Source: Oscillospiraceae bacterium
GTDB lineage: Bacteria > Bacillota > Clostridia > Oscillospirales > CAG-272
Direction: 5' to 3'
Length of the DNA stretch: 64,000 nucleotides
Assembly: GCA_015064725.1 (NCBI GenBank)
Contig: SVRQ01000006.1
Coordinates: 25,265-89,264 of the forward strand
A model generated the notes under the pieces. It did not search any database and was not told where the DNA came from. It saw only the letters and a program-made list of their open reading frames with translations. A program made the position numbers and the translations under genes. How positions within the stretch are numbered: the first letter of the stretch is position 1; the number at the start of each line of letters is the position of its first letter. Of the stretch, positions 22,881 to 32,027 are shown piece by piece.

Positions 22881-24092
22881 TTGTTAGACGCAATAAACTC
22901 TTTTCTTGCAACAACCGGTATCGCACAGTTCGAGTCCGCGGAAATGCTTATCAAAACCTTGATAATGTATCTTATCGTAGGCGTACTCGTATATCTTGCG
23001 ATCGTCAAGAAGTTCGAGCCGTTGCTCCTACTCCCTATTGCATTCGGTATGCTCCTTGCAAACCTGCCCGGAGCTAACCTCTTCCATATGGATTGGTTCA
23101 TAGATGGTGTCTTGATGGAGGACGGTACATATTCGCACCAGCTCTCCGACATATTCCTCCACATTCTTAATAACGGCGGATTCCTTGACTTCATCTATCT
23201 CGGTGTTAAATTTGCCATCTACCCCTCCATTATCTTTATGGGTGTAGGCGCGATGACAGACTTCTCCCCCCTTATTGCCAACCCCAAAACACTTTTCCTC
23301 GGTGCGGCGGCACAGCTCGGCGTATTCGTTGCCTTTACAGGTGCTCTCCTTCTCGGCTTTACAGAGCTTGAAGCGGCGGCTATCGGTATCATAGGCGGCG
23401 CGGACGGCCCCACGGCTATCCTTGTAACCTCTAAGCTTGCTCCCCACCTCCTTGGCGCTATCGCCATTGCGGCATATTCATATATGGCGCTCATTCCTAT
23501 GATCCAGCCTCCGCTTATGAAGCTTATGACAACGAAAAAGGAACGCAAGATAAAGATGCAGACACTTCGTCCCGTATCCAAGCTTGAGCTTGTATTGTTC
23601 CCCATCGTTGTAACGGCAGTTGTTTGTCTTATCGTTCCCGCAGCGGCTCCGCTTATCGGTCTTTTGATGTTCGGTAACCTTCTTACGGTTTCCGGCGTTA
23701 CGGAAAGACTTTCCAAGACAGCCCAGAACGAATTTATGAACATCGTAACAATATGCCTCGGTATCTCCGTAGGTGCCACGGCAAACGCGGAAAACTTCCT
23801 TGCTTGGGGCACGATAAAGATCATCGTTCTCGGTCTTATCGCGTTCTCCCTTTCCACGCTCGGCGGTCTTCTCGGCGGCAAGATCATGTGCTGGTTCACT
23901 AAAGGTAAAGTCAACCCCCTCATTGGTTCCGCAGGCGTTTCCGCCGTTCCTATGGCGGCGCGCGTTGCACAGAAGGTAGGTCAGGAAGAGGATCCTTCCA
24001 ACTTCCTTCTTATGCACGCTATGGGTCCCAACGTTGCGGGTGTTATCGGCTCCGCTATCGCAGCGGGCGTATTCCTTGCCATGTTTGGCTAA
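22881..24092 (+). CDS. oadB: Sodium-translocating decarboxylase beta subunit (OadB/MmdB-like)
   Basis: This integral membrane protein couples decarboxylation of carboxybiotin to Na+ export. The 403-residue protein is mostly hydrophobic and has the conserved GGADGPTAI (172-180), whose aspartate corresponds to the essential D203 of the Klebsiella enzyme, followed by SYMALIPMIQPP. The start is TTG at 22881 with GGCGGTGA upstream; the first in-frame ATG would remove about 21 residues. It is central to the operon between the carrier and the second transferase. Confidence 0.95.
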   Translation: MLDAINSFLATTGIAQFESAEMLIKTLIMYLIVGVLVYLAIVKKFEPLLLLPIAFGMLLANLPGANLFHMDWFIDGVLMEDGTYSHQLSDIFLHILNNGGFLDFIYLGVKFAIYPSIIFMGVGAMTDFSPLIANPKTLFLGAAAQLGVFVAFTGALLLGFTELEAAAIGIIGGADGPTAILVTSKLAPHLLGAIAIAAYSYMALIPMIQPPLMKLMTTKKERKIKMQTLRPVSKLELVLFPIVVTAVVCLIVPAAAPLIGLLMFGNLLTVSGVTERLSKTAQNEFMNIVTICLGISVGATANAENFLAWGTIKIIVLGLIAFSLSTLGGLLGGKIMCWFTKGKVNPLIGSAGVSAVPMAARVAQKVGQEEDPSNFLLMHAMGPNVAGVIGSAIAAGVFLAMFG

Positions 24093-24122
24093 TTTTCAAA
24101 AAATTCAGAAAGGATTTTAAAT

Positions 24123-25520
24123 ATGGCACAAGTAAAAATTTGTGAAACCGTTCTTCGTGATGCACATCAGTCCTTGATCGCAACACGTATGACAACGGAA
24201 GATATGCTCCCCATTTTGGAGCAGATGGATAAAGTCGGATACTACTCCTTGGAAGCTTGGGGCGGCGCTACGTTCGACTCCTGCCTTCGTTTCCTTAACG
24301 AAGACCCTTGGGAAAGACTCCGCAAGATCCGCGGTGCTGTAAAGAACACAAAACTCCAGATGCTCTTCCGCGGTCAGAATATCCTCGGCTACCGCCACTA
24401 TGCCGATGACGTTGTTGAATACTTCGTTCAGAAGTCCATCGCAAACGGTATCGACATCATCAGAATCTTCGACGCTCTCAACGATCCCCGCAACCTCAAA
24501 ACAGCTATCGAAGCTACAAAGAAAGAGGGCGGCCACGTTCAGGCGGCTATAAGCTATACAACAAGCCCTGCGCACTCCAACAAGGGCTTTGCACAGTACG
24601 CAAAGCAGCTTGAGGAAATGGGTGCAGACTCTATCTGTATCAAAGATATGGCAGGCTTGCTCACACCCTACAACGCTTATGAGCTTGTAACAATGCTCAA
24701 AAAGAAGGTTAAAGTTCCGATAGAGCTCCATACGCACTACACATCCGGTCTTGGCTCTATGACGCTTCTCAAGGCTATCGAAGCAGGCGTTGATATTGTT
24801 GATACAGCTATATCTCCCATGGCTCTCGGTACGTCTCAGCCCCCCACGGAAGCCATCGTCGCAACTCTTGCAGGCACGGAATACGATACAGGTCTTGACC
24901 TTACCGAGCTTGATAAGGTTTGCAAACACTTTACTCCCTTGCGTGAAAAATATATGAAGGACGGCTTGCTCGACCCCAAAGTGCTCAAGGTTGACGTTAA
25001 CGCTCTTCTCTATCAGGTTCCCGGCGGTATGCTTTCCAACCTCGTTTCCCAGCTCAAGCAGGCGGGCAAATCCGAGCTTCTCGACGAAGTTCTTGCAGAA
25101 GTTCCGCGTGTTCGCGCAGATGCAGGTTATCCTCCGCTCGTAACCCCCTCCTCCCAGATCGTTGGTACACAGGCTGTATTTAACGTACTCGGCGGTGAAC
25201 GCTATAAAATGTGTACAAAAGAATTCAAGGGTCTTGTTCGCGGCGAATACGGTAAAACACCCGTTAAGATCGATCCCGCGTTCGTAAAACAGATCCTCGG
25301 CGGCGAAAAGCCCATCAACTACCGTCCCGCAGATGACCTCAAACCCGAACTTGAGGAGCTCCGCGAAAAGGTTAAACCCTGGGCAATTCAGGATGAGGAC
25401 GTTCTTTCCTACGCGCTCTTCGAGCAGGTTGCCGTTAAATTCTTTGAGGCTCGCAAAAACGCTATGTACAATATCGACAGCGCAAATGCAGATTTCGACA
25501 AGAAGGTACACACGGTTTAA
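24123..25520 (+). CDS. oadA: Oxaloacetate/pyruvate carboxyltransferase (OadA / 5S type, no biotin domain)
   Basis: This is a TIM-barrel transferase acting on oxaloacetate or pyruvate. The 465-residue protein has RDAHQS (12-17), LEAWGGATFD, FRGQN, and the metal-site HTHYTSG. It lacks the C-terminal biotinyl domain of fused OadA proteins, so it must use the separate carrier at 22430. Codon bias resembles ackA and S1. It has an AAAGGA ribosome binding site 30 bases after oadB. With the MmdA-like gene at 20678 the operon holds both classes of carboxyltransferase. Confidence 0.93.
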   Translation: MAQVKICETVLRDAHQSLIATRMTTEDMLPILEQMDKVGYYSLEAWGGATFDSCLRFLNEDPWERLRKIRGAVKNTKLQMLFRGQNILGYRHYADDVVEYFVQKSIANGIDIIRIFDALNDPRNLKTAIEATKKEGGHVQAAISYTTSPAHSNKGFAQYAKQLEEMGADSICIKDMAGLLTPYNAYELVTMLKKKVKVPIELHTHYTSGLGSMTLLKAIEAGVDIVDTAISPMALGTSQPPTEAIVATLAGTEYDTGLDLTELDKVCKHFTPLREKYMKDGLLDPKVLKVDVNALLYQVPGGMLSNLVSQLKQAGKSELLDEVLAEVPRVRADAGYPPLVTPSSQIVGTQAVFNVLGGERYKMCTKEFKGLVRGEYGKTPVKIDPAFVKQILGGEKPINYRPADDLKPELEELREKVKPWAIQDEDVLSYALFEQVAVKFFEARKNAMYNIDSANADFDKKVHTV

Positions 25521-25526
25521 TATCTT

Positions 25527-26552
25527 ATGATATGCTATGATATTTTCAATCTGGCGGATTTCCCTATAATAATTACAGATAGAAATTTTACGATCCAATA
25601 TAAAAATAGCATAGCGAAAAGCTTTTTCTCGGGGTTCAGAAAAAGATCTAAAATGTTTCTTTATACAGATAATCTTGATAAGGACAGCGATCTTTCGGAA
25701 CCGCTTGAAATCGAATTTTCACAGGGCACGCAATATAAGCGTGCCCTTGTTTTTGCATACGATGAAAATACCGTATTTTTTATTTTTCTTTCCAATCTTC
25801 AATTTGAATTTTTTCCACCGATTTTTGAAAGAGTTAAAGAAGATTTCGGCGGAAATTTTTTGGATTTTTATATTTCTGCCTACAACACCTATGTCAGAAG
25901 TCAAAACGCTTTTGAGGCATTTGCACCGCCAAGGCTTCTGGAAGACCTTATGCTGCTTATGAAATTTTCAAGAAACAAACTTTCTTTTCTAAACAAGGAA
26001 GTTTGCGATATAGCCCAAACCTTGGATTTCATATTCCAAAGAATAGGGAACTCTTTTTCCGCGCTCGGCTTCAAGGTAAACACGCTTTCGGCTATCAATG
26101 ATATACACAGCCCCTACTTTTGCAAAATAAATCCGGAGGAGTTTTTGTTCCTCTTGTTTACTATGATATACACAGCTTTCAAATTTTCAGGGGATGGGTA
26201 CATCGCTCCTAAGCTTGAATGCGGTCCTGATGACCACGTCATCTTTCGCATTTCAACCAAGATATGCAAAAAGCTCCGCGAAAACGAACAAGATGCACTT
26301 CATATCCTCTCGGAGCTTTCGGAGCTATCCTTAGAGATAGGCATCTTGAAAAAGCTTTATGAATTTGAAAAAACAGTTTCCTGCTATATAAAAGATGGCA
26401 TTTTGAATATCGAATTCAAGCTCAAATGCATAAGCGGACGCGAAATGATGACCTTACGCAGCGACGTTGCAAAAACACGAAAAAGAGTCTTCAACCGTGC
26501 AATATCCGCAAATATCTCACGAATCAAAAAACTGCTCGCAAACTCGATATGA
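25527..26552 (+). CDS. PAS domain protein with degenerate histidine-kinase-like C-terminus
   Basis: This 341-residue cytoplasmic protein has no assigned function. Residues 10-35 (ADFPIIITDRNFTIQYKNS) read like the first strand and helix of a PAS domain. Residues 160-240 resemble the dimerisation-to-ATPase part of a sensor kinase: PEEFLFLLFTMIYTAFKFS (203-221) sits where a kinase has its N box, but the asparagine is absent, and no phosphoacceptor H box or glycine-rich G box is clear. It starts six bases after oadA without an obvious ribosome binding site, so translation is probably coupled. It is AT-rich relative to oadA. The kinase resemblance is inference. Confidence 0.7.
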   Translation: MICYDIFNLADFPIIITDRNFTIQYKNSIAKSFFSGFRKRSKMFLYTDNLDKDSDLSEPLEIEFSQGTQYKRALVFAYDENTVFFIFLSNLQFEFFPPIFERVKEDFGGNFLDFYISAYNTYVRSQNAFEAFAPPRLLEDLMLLMKFSRNKLSFLNKEVCDIAQTLDFIFQRIGNSFSALGFKVNTLSAINDIHSPYFCKINPEEFLFLLFTMIYTAFKFSGDGYIAPKLECGPDDHVIFRISTKICKKLRENEQDALHILSELSELSLEIGILKKLYEFEKTVSCYIKDGILNIEFKLKCISGREMMTLRSDVAKTRKRVFNRAISANISRIKKLLANSI

Positions 26553-26558
26553 TACAGA

Positions 26559-26586
26559 AAAACCACCTCCTGCCGGAGGTGGTTTT
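26559..26586. terminator. Bidirectional terminator
   Basis: CCACCTCC (26563-26570) pairs with GGAGGTGG (26575-26582) around TGCC, flanked by AAAA and TTTT. It separates the convergent decarboxylase operon and sigma factor gene. Confidence 0.88.
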
Positions 26587-26588
26587 CG

Positions 26589-28253
26589 TCATTTTGTTAT
26601 AATAACGGAAGTAAGGTTTTTCTTTTGTTCTTCGCCGGGCTCTTTAAGCTTGCCGCTTTCAACAAGCTCGCGCAGGCAATAGAACAAGAAAAGTCCATCA
26701 GAATAGAAAGTATGCTGCAAAGGGTATGCCGCCATTTTATAAAGATGCTTCGGTGTTCCCTCCAGCATAAGCTCCATATACTGCGCACGAAGAGAAGCAA
26801 ATTCCGCTTTATATTTTTCGCGGACAGCATCGCCGATGGCAACGAGCGCTTTTCTTGCATTTTCGCTTATTATCCAAACGCTCTGCAAGGCTATCCACTG
26901 CCCTTTCTCGCTTTCGTGAATACGAAGGTATCCGTTTTCAACAAGAGGCGAATCACTGAAAGAAAGCTCGTCATCAAAAAAGCGGTTCAAATCGGAAAGC
27001 ATATGGCCTATCTTGCCAAAATACTCCTCGTCCATACGTTTTCCCGACCATTCGGTATCAAACTGCCAAAGAGTGACTCCATTGTTCTCCTGCCAAACAG
27101 GGCCGAAACATTTTCGCATATTTTCAAAATATTTTGGCATCTCCTCCCCGCAAGTGTTCACCATAGCAGAGAGGATATTTTGTGCGCCGTCTATTCTGCG
27201 CGTCGCAGCTTCTTCAAAGCTTACTTTTGCTTCCTCATCATAAATACTTTCCCCGCTATACGCAATGATATACGGTACGAGCGACCAAAGGATAAAGTTT
27301 TTATCCTTTTCAAAAACGGGAAAGCCCTTTATAATATCCTTCATTCTGTTTGAAACAACGATATTTTGGTCATCGATAAGCGGAGAATTTGACACCGCGT
27401 CAAAAAGCTCGCAAGCAAACATCTTCGCAGCTTTTGAGTAAATCTCATCCTGAATTTTGCTTTTTTCCGCAGAAACTTCTTCTATTAAGATATTGGCAAG
27501 ATATTTTTCACCGCGCTTTATTAAAAATCCGTATTTTTCAAGATACTCCGCTTCGCTTTCAACGTAAACGGGCGACACACCAAGAGCTTCTGCTATTTCA
27601 TTTACGGTTTTCGCCTCTCTGTAAACGGCGTATGCTATATTTTGAGAAAGCGTACTGCGGAAAAACTTGCCGTTTTCCCCTTCCGTCCCGACAGAGCCGT
27701 TTGTGCTGCAGGTTTCAAACTTTATCGGATTAAATTTAAGTTCACTCGATCTTCTCATAGTTTCCATTCCTCTTTTCAATTCTTTTTTTGCGTCAAACAA
27801 ATGCCATTTAACAGTGCCGAGAGGAATTTTAAGCTCCGCTGCTATTTCTTCCTGCTTTTTGTTTTCATAATAGTAAGCGATAATTATCCTGCGGCGAACC
27901 TTGGAAAGATACGCTATCTCGCTTTGAAGCTTAGATACCGTTTCGTCCTTTTCCAATTCCGAAACAAGATCTTTTCCGTCAGAAAGAGTTTCCGAAAGAT
28001 CGTCCAAGCAAACGCCGACAAATGCACGCGCGCTGTCTCGGTAATAATTTGCAAGCGTGTTATGCGCTATAGTCCACATAAACTTCGCCGTGTCATCAAT
28101 ATCATCACGGAGAAGAAGCGTTTTATATGCACGCACCGCGATCTCCTGCGAAAGGTCTTCCGCATCCTGCATATTTTTGCATCTTTTAAGCGCAAATCCA
28201 TAGAGGGGTCTTATATATTCGTTTATAATTTTCTCTGCATCCTGTTTTTTCAT
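26589..28253 (-). CDS. ECF-type RNA polymerase sigma factor with long C-terminal extension
   Basis: The first ~165 of 554 residues are an ECF sigma factor: region 2 with MQDAEDLSQEIAVRAYKTL and region 4 with IIAYYYENKKQEEIAAEL and GTVKWHLFDAKKELK. The remaining ~385 residues are unlike a standard sigma factor. A winged-helix-like stretch (about 205-265, VNEIAEALGVSPVYVESEAEYLEKYGFL) is followed by ~290 mainly helical residues without known motifs. I start it at the ATG at 28253 because AAGGAG lies upstream; an in-frame start at 28283 is less likely. No anti-sigma gene is adjacent, so the extension may itself sense or regulate. Confidence 0.85.
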   Translation of the reverse strand: MKKQDAEKIINEYIRPLYGFALKRCKNMQDAEDLSQEIAVRAYKTLLLRDDIDDTAKFMWTIAHNTLANYYRDSARAFVGVCLDDLSETLSDGKDLVSELEKDETVSKLQSEIAYLSKVRRRIIIAYYYENKKQEEIAAELKIPLGTVKWHLFDAKKELKRGMETMRRSSELKFNPIKFETCSTNGSVGTEGENGKFFRSTLSQNIAYAVYREAKTVNEIAEALGVSPVYVESEAEYLEKYGFLIKRGEKYLANILIEEVSAEKSKIQDEIYSKAAKMFACELFDAVSNSPLIDDQNIVVSNRMKDIIKGFPVFEKDKNFILWSLVPYIIAYSGESIYDEEAKVSFEEAATRRIDGAQNILSAMVNTCGEEMPKYFENMRKCFGPVWQENNGVTLWQFDTEWSGKRMDEEYFGKIGHMLSDLNRFFDDELSFSDSPLVENGYLRIHESEKGQWIALQSVWIISENARKALVAIGDAVREKYKAEFASLRAQYMELMLEGTPKHLYKMAAYPLQHTFYSDGLFLFYCLRELVESGKLKEPGEEQKKNLTSVIITK

Positions 28254-28339
28254 TTGTTTTTCTCCTTGAAAGCTTTCACCCATAAAGACACCGCAACAAG
28301 AAAAAGGTTTGGAATATTTTTAAATATTTTAAAATTTTT

Positions 28340-29032
28340 TTATCTTATTTCGCAAACGTCAAACCAAAGCGCACGAAATTTGCCGAATATATCTTTTTCC
28401 GTATGCCAATGCCCGAAGAACCATTTTTTAAAGCTCACCTCATAGGCAACACGCCCAAGGAATGACGTAAGCTCCCATTCGTGAACGTCGCCGCTTTTTC
28501 CCATAGCGATTATAATGTCGGGCGGTGCCGTATGAGAAATTATATAATCGACCTCAAATCCGTTTGCTTCAAGATTTTTAAGGGCTTCGTTATATTCTGC
28601 CGCGCACGGCATCTCCTCTTTCCAATAAGAGATGTTCTCTCTTCTCATATGGCGGTCTATGCTGTATGCGCCGCCCATTGCAAAAAACTTTTTGCCGTCT
28701 ATCATATAGACCTGGCCGCGCATAAGATGCAGGATATTTTTTCGTATGCGATGGACCTTTCCGCCGTTCCATTTTTTAACGGGCAAGGAGTTGAGGCGTG
28801 CAAAATTTTCGTGGTTGCCATCGCAAAAAAGTATCGTATAAGGCTTCTTTTCAAGCTCATCAAGTATCATTTTTTCACGAATATATTCCCGCGTTCCTTC
28901 CAATTCCCAAACAAAACCGAAATCTCCGCAAACTATAACAAAATCTTTATCGGTAAGGGATTTTTCATTCGGCAAAAACGCGCCGTAAAACCTATTCATA
29001 TCCCCGTGGGTGTCCCCCGTTATGTATATCAT
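28340..29032 (-). CDS. Calcineurin-like metallophosphoesterase
   Basis: This 230-residue protein has the full metal-ligand set: GDTHGD near the start, VCGDFGF, DGNHEN, SHTAPPD and GHWH near the end. It is a soluble phosphoesterase whose substrate (nucleotide, phosphoprotein or RNA) is unknown. I start it at the ATG at 29032, preceded by AGGAGG; an upstream in-frame extension of 28 residues runs through the terminator hairpin and is not credible. It is separated from the GH78 gene by a terminator and from the sigma factor by 86 AT-rich bases. Confidence 0.87.
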   Translation of the reverse strand: MIYITGDTHGDMNRFYGAFLPNEKSLTDKDFVIVCGDFGFVWELEGTREYIREKMILDELEKKPYTILFCDGNHENFARLNSLPVKKWNGGKVHRIRKNILHLMRGQVYMIDGKKFFAMGGAYSIDRHMRRENISYWKEEMPCAAEYNEALKNLEANGFEVDYIISHTAPPDIIIAMGKSGDVHEWELTSFLGRVAYEVSFKKWFFGHWHTEKDIFGKFRALWFDVCEIR

Positions 29033-29063
29033 ATCTTCGCCTCCTTTTCTTTGCAAATTTATC

Positions 29064-29095
29064 AAAACCTCCGCAAAGGTATTTGCGGAGGTTCT
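29064..29095 (-). terminator. Terminator after the GH78 gene
   Basis: AACCTCCGCAAA (29066-29077) and TTTGCGGAGGTT (29082-29093) pair perfectly around GGTA, with T runs on both sides. It ends the miaB-mutS-mutL-tgt-GH78 unit. Confidence 0.85.
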
Positions 29096-29097
29096 TT

Positions 29098-32025
29098 TTA
29101 TCTTATTCTTATGCACTCTTTCGGTGCTTGACAGGAAATATTCATCTTTCCGTTTTCATCTTTGTGCCATTCAACGTATATCTCTCCGTAAGGCGTCGGC
29201 ACACTTCCCTTTGCAAAATCCACGTCGGAAGCGCACGGCGCAATTTCAAATTCAGCAAAACCCGGCTTTGTTGGCTTAACGCCCAAAAGCTCTTTAACAA
29301 GGAATATTGCAGGGGATGCAGACCAAGCGTGTGCAACGCTACGCGTTTTCCATTCCGTTTTGCTGTTGAAGGTTTCGGTACAGGTGTTAACTCCCGAATC
29401 GAGCATATCACCCCATTCGCGCTTGATCGAACGAAGCGCAAGCTCGGAATACCCGTTTTCAAACAGAGTGTGAAGCACGAAATACATAAAGAACGGAGAT
29501 CCAACGCGGACAATACCTCCGGGAGCTTCCTCCTCACTCGGCGTTCCCACCGTGCGGTATGCGGGAGATCCCGCAACGTAAATACCGTCCTCTATATTTT
29601 TTATGAGCATATTCAGAGCTTGCCTGCGTCTTTCGCCTTCCGCAACTCCGTACATAACCGCAAGCGTATTCGTCTGCACGCTCACGCGGGAGAGCAACAT
29701 ATAATCCTCAAACGAAAGAGGCTCTTTGCCTATTTCGCCGTAATACTCAAGATATTTCGCATAAGATAGCTCATCGCGCACGGTATCGATATACGCACCG
29801 CGCTCCTCATCCCAACAGTATTTGTTTACAGCGTCTTTTATGCGATTTGAGGCGCATTTGTATTCTTCCGCAGTCTCGGTATTTCCAAGTTCCGCTTCAA
29901 GCTCGGAAAAGGCTTTAAAGCAGTATGAGAGCATAATGTTGTTTGCGGCAACCTCTCCATATTCGCATAGGTCATTGTTCGCCCATTCGATAAGGTTCCA
30001 CGCACCGTTTATCGAAAGAAGCCCGCGCTCGCTGAGCATCAAAAGAGAACGGCGAAGCGTTTCTTCCACCGCCGCAAGAAGCCTTTCAAGAGCTTCCCTG
30101 TCACCCGTGTGCTTATAATGTTCCGCAACGGTGAGCACCCACATATAGCTCCATATCGGAATATTGCCCTCCGGATACGTCGGGAAAGAAGCACAAGGCA
30201 AAAATCTTCCCGAAAGATATCGTTTATTATTGGTCCTGTATAACCTGCGAAGTCCGTCCGTCACAGAGCCTGCGATAAGAGAGAGAAATCTTTCATTAAA
30301 ATCATACTCTCCGAAATTGTAAAGGTTTACAAGCGCTGTCACACCCGCATCTCCCACCCAGATATTCTGCTCATATCCGGGGCAGTCAACGTATGCGTCG
30401 AGCATACAGACCTTTGCCGTATCTATGCACATTTTATAGACTTCGTTTATGCGCTCATCGGAACAGCAAAAATCCGAAAGCGTTTCTGCCGGATATCTCC
30501 ATTCATAAAGGAAAATATTATGTATCTTTAGTTCATAATCACGTGCGGGAATGTTGACAAGCAGATAACGAAAGCCCTTTCGGGTGTGGGAAATATACTC
30601 GTTTCTTCCCTGCCTGCAGGTATAGATAAGCATTCTGCGCTCACTGTCAAAGATAGCGCCCCCATCGTTTATCGCTTCAAAAGCGGAAAAAGCAAGCTTT
30701 GCTCCGCTTTTTGCCGTAACGTCAAGGCAAATACCTCCGATATGCATAACGCCGAAATCAAGAATAAAAGTAATATCCTCGTCCGAAGGCGGAATTATCG
30801 TTTCGCCTTCGGGAGAAAAAATATTTTCTCTGCCAATAATGCCGAGCGTTTCCTCGCTTTTCGCTCTCGGTGCGGCTTTTTCAAGCTTCTCATCGGTAAT
30901 CGAGTCCGCGCAGGAGATATATTTTTTATATTTTATCTTTTCAAATTCGGTAAGCTCGCACGCCGTATCTCCCGCATCGCACATAGCAAGCCGAGCCTTG
31001 GACGCAAGGTAACACTCAACCCTTTCGGGAAGCTTTTCTTCGCTTGCGATATCGTTCCAAGGAAAGCGCGGGATGCGCTTTCTTTTTGGAGCATCGTGCT
31101 TTTCAGGCTCTGCCTTTTTCCAGCTTCCAAGGGAGAATCCCTCTCCCTTTATAAAGATTTTGGGGTCACGCCCCGCAAGCGCCAATCTGTACGAGCCTTT
31201 GGAAAGGCATATTTTTTCGCCGAAGGCGTGCCTTTCGCCGCATACGGAAAGCGCAAAAATGCCGCCGAGATTTTCTATTGTGATCTCGCATTCTCTCTCT
31301 GCCGTAATTTCGGTTTCGCAGAGTACCATACCGCCGTTTTCGGCTCGTATTTGGGATAACACGCCATTTTCAGCCGTACTTTTTTCAAAACTTACGTATT
31401 TTTCAGCAAAAACAGGAGTGTTCGTCTGCATTTCGTTTTTATCCTGCGAAACACGGTCGAACGTGCGGGCTATGGCTTCGTCGCTTGCAAGTTCAGCGTG
31501 CTTCCACGCGGAATCGTCAAATCCGTTTTGGAATGCAGGCGCAAAAGCATCATCCCTTGCATCGAAGATCTCAGGGCTTACAGGTCCTTCCACAAAGAAG
31601 TTTGCGCCGGCGCCAAGAGGAGCGTATTCTGCCGCACGGAATTGCTCATCGCTTACAAGAACCGTTTTTTCGCCGCAGTTTATCTGTACGATAGCATCGT
31701 ACATTCTGTTTTCGTCGAATATCCTGTCCATAATTATGGCAAGAGTGTTCTTCCCTGTTTTTACAAGCGCGGAAATATCCGCGCATTTGTATTTTATATC
31801 GAAAAGGTATGCTCGCTCGCAAAACCGCATAGCAAGCTCGCCGTTGATGTACGCTTCCGCATAGTGGCACGCGCCCAAGGAAAGTATCGTCTTTTCATCA
31901 AATACTTCAAATTCGCGCCTTAAAATATACCAGTGCGATGGCTCTGCTCCGCACGCGTGTATCCAGCGCGCATCAGGAGAAAGAGCCACGTCGCCCTTAT
32001 AGACCTTTGCAAGTTCCTTTTTCAT
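29098..32025 (-). CDS. Alpha-L-rhamnosidase-like glycoside hydrolase (GH78 family)
   Basis: This 975-residue protein has no signal peptide, so it probably acts on imported oligosaccharides or glycosides. The N-terminal ~300 residues look like beta-sandwich modules (SHWYILRREFE, AYINGE). The (alpha/alpha)6 catalytic domain begins near 515. DCPGYEQNIWVGDAG (547-561) corresponds to the GH78 motif DCPxREkxGWxGD. A C-terminal beta domain ends with TPYGEIYVEWH. The start codon is two bases past the tgt stop with only a weak ribosome binding site. Family assignment is firm; rhamnose specificity is presumed. Confidence 0.85.
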   Translation of the reverse strand: MKKELAKVYKGDVALSPDARWIHACGAEPSHWYILRREFEVFDEKTILSLGACHYAEAYINGELAMRFCERAYLFDIKYKCADISALVKTGKNTLAIIMDRIFDENRMYDAIVQINCGEKTVLVSDEQFRAAEYAPLGAGANFFVEGPVSPEIFDARDDAFAPAFQNGFDDSAWKHAELASDEAIARTFDRVSQDKNEMQTNTPVFAEKYVSFEKSTAENGVLSQIRAENGGMVLCETEITAERECEITIENLGGIFALSVCGERHAFGEKICLSKGSYRLALAGRDPKIFIKGEGFSLGSWKKAEPEKHDAPKRKRIPRFPWNDIASEEKLPERVECYLASKARLAMCDAGDTACELTEFEKIKYKKYISCADSITDEKLEKAAPRAKSEETLGIIGRENIFSPEGETIIPPSDEDITFILDFGVMHIGGICLDVTAKSGAKLAFSAFEAINDGGAIFDSERRMLIYTCRQGRNEYISHTRKGFRYLLVNIPARDYELKIHNIFLYEWRYPAETLSDFCCSDERINEVYKMCIDTAKVCMLDAYVDCPGYEQNIWVGDAGVTALVNLYNFGEYDFNERFLSLIAGSVTDGLRRLYRTNNKRYLSGRFLPCASFPTYPEGNIPIWSYMWVLTVAEHYKHTGDREALERLLAAVEETLRRSLLMLSERGLLSINGAWNLIEWANNDLCEYGEVAANNIMLSYCFKAFSELEAELGNTETAEEYKCASNRIKDAVNKYCWDEERGAYIDTVRDELSYAKYLEYYGEIGKEPLSFEDYMLLSRVSVQTNTLAVMYGVAEGERRRQALNMLIKNIEDGIYVAGSPAYRTVGTPSEEEAPGGIVRVGSPFFMYFVLHTLFENGYSELALRSIKREWGDMLDSGVNTCTETFNSKTEWKTRSVAHAWSASPAIFLVKELLGVKPTKPGFAEFEIAPCASDVDFAKGSVPTPYGEIYVEWHKDENGKMNISCQAPKECIRIR

Positions 32026-32027
32026 AA

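Noticed and set aside
20699..25598. Reverse-strand open frames of 436 and 493 codons in the decarboxylase operon
   Set aside because: Both are antisense to recognised subunits and arise from biased codon use.
28254..28339. Possible ECF-type autoregulatory promoter (AAACC ... TGTC) before the sigma factor gene
   Set aside because: The match is weak, in an AT-rich stretch, and there is no second copy in the window to compare.
29032..29116. 28-residue N-terminal extension of the metallophosphoesterase
   Set aside because: It would be translated through the terminator hairpin; AGGAGG directly precedes the internal ATG at 29032.
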